Origin: Methyloceanibacter sp.
GTDB lineage: Bacteria > Pseudomonadota > Alphaproteobacteria > Rhizobiales > Methyloligellaceae
Length of the DNA: 34,531 nucleotides
Reading direction: 5' to 3'
Assembly: GCA_016649675.1 (NCBI GenBank)
Contig: JAENXG010000001.1
Span: 1-34,531, forward strand
Shown here: positions 31,822 to 34,531 of the stretch, piece after piece
Numbering within the stretch: the first letter of the stretch is position 1
How the letters are laid out: each line of letters begins with the position of its first letter
Program-made: the position numbers and the translations under genes
The notes under the pieces: generated by a model
What the model was told of the DNA's origin: nothing
The model's database searches: none
The model's input: the letters and a program-made list of their open reading frames with translations, nothing else

Positions 31822-33533
31822 TCGCCGGCGAAGCCTCCCAGCGAGCCGGCAATGTCGTTGTGGCTCCTGGCGGCGCGCTGCACGGGGGCCGAGGCCGACG
31901 CCGACGCCTCCTCCTCTTGCTGCTGCTTTGTGGTGTCCGGCGGCGGCAGCGGAAATCCGGTGGCGTTGCCGAACAGCGCGGTGGCGAGCTTCCGGTCGAA
32001 GCCATAGAGGTCGGGGAAGGTCGCGACCTTGCCCGTCTCGTCCACCACCGCCGTGAAATAGGTCATATGCACCGGAACTCTATGCTCGAGCCCGACCGAC
32101 TTGTTGACGGCGGTGTCCCACAGCTCCTTGACCTGGCTTGCCTGCCATCCCTTGTCTTCGGCCAGAAGGACGTCGGCGAAGCGTTCGGGCTTCTCCATGC
32201 GCACGCAGTCATGCCCGATCGCGCGCACCAGCTTTTGGAAGTACTTTTTCCGATACGCGAGCGTGTCGTGCATGTAGACGGTGTGCCGGTTGGGGAAGAG
32301 GAATTTCACCTTGCCGAGAACGTTTTCGGGCCCCGCCTTCTGGGTGAAGGTGAAAGCGCGGATATCGACGCGGCCCCAGTCCACGGCGCTCGGGTCCACC
32401 GGCTTGCCGTTGTAGCTCACCGAGAGCTTGTGAATCTTGAGGATCGAGTAGTTTCCATCGCGCAAGGGCGGTAGCAAATTCTCCGTGAGCACCGTCTCGG
32501 GCGCGTTCCAATCCGGATTGAAGACGATGGTCGTCAGGTCGGCGGAGAATACCGGCGTGGCGTAATTGAGCGTGCCGACGAGGGTTCTGTCGGCGTAGAT
32601 CGTCTTCCCATCCTTAACCACGTAGAGCATGAACTCCGGCGAGTTGTTCCAGACATAGAGCCGGCCCAAGTCCTCCGGCATCCAGCGCCAGCGTTCCATG
32701 TTGAGGATGATCCGTGCGATCTCCACCGTGCTGGCGGGTTTGCCGCTCGCATCGTCACTCCCGCGGGCCTTCAGCAGCGCCTGGCGCAGGCGCACGAACT
32801 GCTCGTGCTTGGGATGGAGCGACTGAAGATAGGCATCGGGCGCGTCCGACGCCGCGATCTCGGTCAAGACAGTCTTCGGTTCGCGCAAGGGAGGCGTTTG
32901 ATCGAGCTTGTCGCTGAGACCTAGCGGGTTCACGCGTCCTCCACGCGCAAAGCGGGCATATTTCAGAATGGCGAGATTGAGCTTGATCTCGGCGTCGGCT
33001 TCCGCCTCCGGGCTTGCCGGCAGCGCGTCCGCGAGCGGCAAATCGAAGGCAGCTTGGTCGAGCCCCCAATCGTCGGCCTTACCGATCTCGAAGATCGCCT
33101 CCTGCCCCTTGGCCGTGAACCCCATGTCGGTGATCCACACCGGTCCGCTTAGCCCCCCGTAGAAGACCGCGAGCGCAGCGAGATCGTCCGCATTGGCACC
33201 CTTGCGCGGGGCGGGGTCGGCAAGCTTCGTATGAATAATCGCCATAACCGGGTCGGTCGGCGACTTTGGCGCCGTTCCGGATGCAAGCGGCGGCTGGTCG
33301 GCGGGCGCTGCCAAAGGTTCGGGCGAGGCCGGCGCAGGGGATGGTGAAACGGGCTCGGCCGGCGCCGGTTCAGCGACTGGCGCGGGCTCGGGTGCGGGCG
33401 TTGGCGGCTGCAACGTGGGCGTCAGCGACGGTGGCGAAAGACCGGAGTCCTGCGCTCGCGCCGGCAGGACGGCCGCCAAAGCCAAAGCCTGAGCCGTGCA
33501 TAGAAGGACGGCGACTAGGTAGCGCCCATGCAT
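31818..33533 (-). CDS. L,D-transpeptidase (YkuD/YcbB-like) with altered active-site motif
   Basis: L,D-transpeptidases make 3-3 peptidoglycan cross-links or attach proteins to the wall. The 571-residue protein has a signal peptide (YLVAVLLCTAQALALAAVLP), a Pro/Ala/Glu-rich linker (about 30-95), a YcbB-like scaffold region and a catalytic domain (about 290-490: VEIARIILNMERWRWMPEDL, VFNPDWNAP). The motif region has H422 in VYMHDT, then 17 residues, then G440-H441-D442-C443 and VRME. The family consensus is [S/T]HG-C-x-R, so Ser/Thr is Gly and Gly is Asp here, while His and Cys remain. The tail ends SLGGFAGD, shared with the relic at 31366. Confidence 0.9.
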   Translation of the reverse strand: MHGRYLVAVLLCTAQALALAAVLPARAQDSGLSPPSLTPTLQPPTPAPEPAPVAEPAPAEPVSPSPAPASPEPLAAPADQPPLASGTAPKSPTDPVMAIIHTKLADPAPRKGANADDLAALAVFYGGLSGPVWITDMGFTAKGQEAIFEIGKADDWGLDQAAFDLPLADALPASPEAEADAEIKLNLAILKYARFARGGRVNPLGLSDKLDQTPPLREPKTVLTEIAASDAPDAYLQSLHPKHEQFVRLRQALLKARGSDDASGKPASTVEIARIILNMERWRWMPEDLGRLYVWNNSPEFMLYVVKDGKTIYADRTLVGTLNYATPVFSADLTTIVFNPDWNAPETVLTENLLPPLRDGNYSILKIHKLSVSYNGKPVDPSAVDWGRVDIRAFTFTQKAGPENVLGKVKFLFPNRHTVYMHDTLAYRKKYFQKLVRAIGHDCVRMEKPERFADVLLAEDKGWQASQVKELWDTAVNKSVGLEHRVPVHMTYFTAVVDETGKVATFPDLYGFDRKLATALFGNATGFPLPPPDTTKQQQEEEASASASAPVQRAARSHNDIAGSLGGFAGD

Positions 33534-33640
33534 CCCCGAACCCCTCGCGACATGGGCGAAATTAGCGCGAGACTATTCTTTCGGCCACCACGATCTCTCG
33601 CGTATCAGGGCGCTAGGCTGCGGTCAGGCTAGAGGCGGGG

Positions 33641-34042
33641 TCAGGAGCCGCTTTTTTTCGGGGTGGCGTCGGCGTCGATTTCCTTGAGCTTGCTGACGAG
33701 ATCGTTCAGAGACGCCCGACAAAATTGGTGCGCATCGACCTTGTTGGTCTCTTTCATCATCTTGTAAGCGGCATTTTTGTTGGAAGCCGCCTGTTTCAGC
33801 ACGCGATCCTTGTCGATCGACGAGTCTCGATGCATGTAATACGCCTCGATCTTCGCCATGGCATCTTTGGCCGCTTGTACATCTCCCGCCGTCAACTGCG
33901 CCTTGTCGGAGCAATCCTGGACGATTTGATAATCCGCATAGTAGTTCTTCAAATACATTGAAAGCTGCGGCGCGGCATGCGCCGCGAGCGGAAGCAGAAT
34001 TGCGCAACAAGCCAAAAGGAATCGATCAGCCCATCGAAACAT
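33641..34042 (-). CDS. Small secreted protein of unknown function
   Basis: The 133-residue product has a signal peptide (FLLACCAILLPLAAHA) and a mature part of about 110 residues, helical and rich in Lys and Asp, with two Cys (DCSD and QFCRAS) that may pair. AAGGGA precedes ATG 34042. The frame is open back to 34123, but those codons do not extend the signal peptide sensibly. No family is recognised. It lies 107 bp upstream of the L,D-transpeptidase gene in the same orientation; base composition looks less GC-rich than in neighbours. Confidence 0.75.
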   Translation of the reverse strand: MFRWADRFLLACCAILLPLAAHAAPQLSMYLKNYYADYQIVQDCSDKAQLTAGDVQAAKDAMAKIEAYYMHRDSSIDKDRVLKQAASNKNAAYKMMKETNKVDAHQFCRASLNDLVSKLKEIDADATPKKSGS

Positions 34043-34171
34043 GTCATTTCCCTTGGAAGGAGCCGAACAGCGCCGGGACGGCGAGCATCGGCGGCAGATT
34101 ACAAAAAATGCAGCGCCTCTCAAGAGCCGCCGTCAGTTTTATTCACTAGCGGGTTCTTGTGTCGGCTTTGA

Positions 34172-34206
34172 GTCACAAGCATCTCTCTTGTGGGAAGGCT
34201 TGTGAC
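34172..34206. repeat. Inverted repeat GTCACAAGC / GCTTGTGAC
   Basis: GTCACAAGC (34172-34180) and GCTTGTGAC (34198-34206) are exact reverse complements separated by 17 bp. A-residues follow on the plus strand, so it is not a terminator in that direction, and no U-run follows on the minus strand. It lies upstream of the secreted-protein gene. A role as an operator or repeat is possible but unproven. Confidence 0.4.
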
Positions 34207-34278
34207 AAAAAAGCAGCAGGCATTTCAGCATCCTTACGATCCACTGCTTCCGCTCGCTTCGCCACGAGTGGCTCATCC

Positions 34279-34302
34279 CCTCGCGGCTCCCCGCCCGCGA
34301 GG
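34279..34302 (+). repeat. Palindrome CCTCGCGG / CCGCGAGG
   Basis: CCTCGCGG (34279-34286) and CCGCGAGG (34295-34302) form an 8-bp stem with an 8-nt loop. The right arm contains GAGGG, the best candidate ribosome site for the TPR frame starting at 34312, so folding could hide it. The flanks CATCCCCTC and GAGGGATGAGGGGATG resemble the repeats at 127-301. Confidence 0.4.
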
Positions 34303-34311
34303 GATGAGGGG

Positions 34312-34531
34312 ATGGCGCGCCGAAGAGTCTGTAGGAACACACTACATACACGTCTTCACCGCAACTTCACCCTCCAACTGATTAGCAGGAGGCTCGATCC
34401 CGAAAACGCCACGGGCTACAACGACCGGGGCAACGTGTATTTGGCCAAGGGTGACCCCGACCGCGCCCTGGCCGACATTAACGCGGCGATTAGGCTCGAT
34501 CCCAAGAACGCCGAATTCCACGACAACTTGG
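34312..34531 (+). CDS. TPR-repeat protein, 5' part, runs off the window
   Basis: An open frame from ATG 34312 continues to the right edge. After 24 Arg-rich residues of no known type (RRRVCRNTLHTRLHRN), it reads RLDPENATGYNDRGNVYLAK, GDPDRALADINAAIRLDP and KNAEFHDNL, that is one complete tetratricopeptide repeat and the start of another. TPR arrays bind proteins. The repeat phase starts mid-repeat (the last residues of a helix, RLDPENA), so the true N-terminus may be missing and the gene could be a truncated copy. No signal peptide is visible. Confidence 0.6.
   Translation, partial: MARRRVCRNTLHTRLHRNFTLQLISRRLDPENATGYNDRGNVYLAKGDPDRALADINAAIRLDPKNAEFHDNL

Noticed and set aside
34172..34206. 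Inverted repeat considered as a transcription terminator
   Set aside because: On the plus strand it is followed by A, not T; on the minus strand no U-run follows the stem.
1..34531. CRISPR arrays, rRNA genes, prophage or conjugation genes
   Set aside because: No regularly spaced direct repeats, no rRNA-like sequence, no integrase, capsid, relaxase or transposase domain was recognised.

Overview
This window (34.5 kb, high G+C) looks like chromosomal DNA of an alphaproteobacterium, most likely of the order Hyphomicrobiales (Rhizobiales). The pointers are a phasin of the short alphaproteobacterial type, ClpS-ClpA with a VPKVPL-type tail, a DUF1489 protein, a SPOR-tailed D-alanyl-D-alanine carboxypeptidase, tandem YARHG proteins and the palindromic intergenic element beginning TAGAGCATGATCCGG that is common in this order. 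No plasmid, phage, CRISPR or intact insertion sequence was seen. Genus and species cannot be read from the sequence.

Layout. 1-3.3 kb: tail of a HIT-family protein, palindromic repeats, then the clpS-clpA proteolysis operon (minus strand) with a readable promoter and leader hairpin. 3.3-5.4 kb: a phasin gene with terminator, promoter and two TGC-N3-GCA dyads, divergent from a penicillin-binding carboxypeptidase. 5.4-12.3 kb: a DnaJ-domain membrane protein and a VWA protein in one operon, the bifunctional proline-catabolic PutA, divergent panC, and a universal stress protein-DUF1489 operon. 12.3-14.9 kb: a 590-bp gene-free stretch followed by a compact bufferin-type metallophore operon (bufA2-bufB-bufC): a secreted six-cysteine precursor, an MNIO/DUF692 iron oxygenase and its DUF2063 partner. 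14.8-18 kb: a YdcF-like protein, the MgtE magnesium transporter, a polysaccharide deacetylase gene gutted by an internal deletion, two palindromic elements and tRNA-Leu(GAG). 18.1-25.8 kb: lipB, acyP, a biotin-dependent acyl-CoA carboxylase alpha subunit, and an RND efflux pump with its membrane fusion protein. 26-31.3 kb: a secreted alpha/beta hydrolase, a glutathione S-transferase, two tandem YARHG proteins, a 63-residue helical protein, two SDR-type oxidoreductases and a secreted RidA protein. 31.3-34.5 kb: relic sequence, including the vestigial tail of a second L,D-transpeptidase, then an L,D-transpeptidase with a non-canonical active-site motif, a small secreted protein and the start of a TPR protein.

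The best candidate for an unusual system is the bufA2-bufB-bufC operon at 12913-14891, a RiPP-like pathway in which an iron oxygenase is expected to modify cysteines of an exported peptide so that it can bind metal. This copy has a precursor with an internal duplication of its cysteine motif, a perfect 10-bp hairpin between precursor and enzyme genes that has no U-run, a 12-bp perfect palindrome upstream, and no DoxX partner gene. The rest is mostly housekeeping, with several small signs of gene decay and local duplication: the deacetylase pseudogene, the transpeptidase tail relic, the YARHG pair and a repeat copy with an internal deletion.
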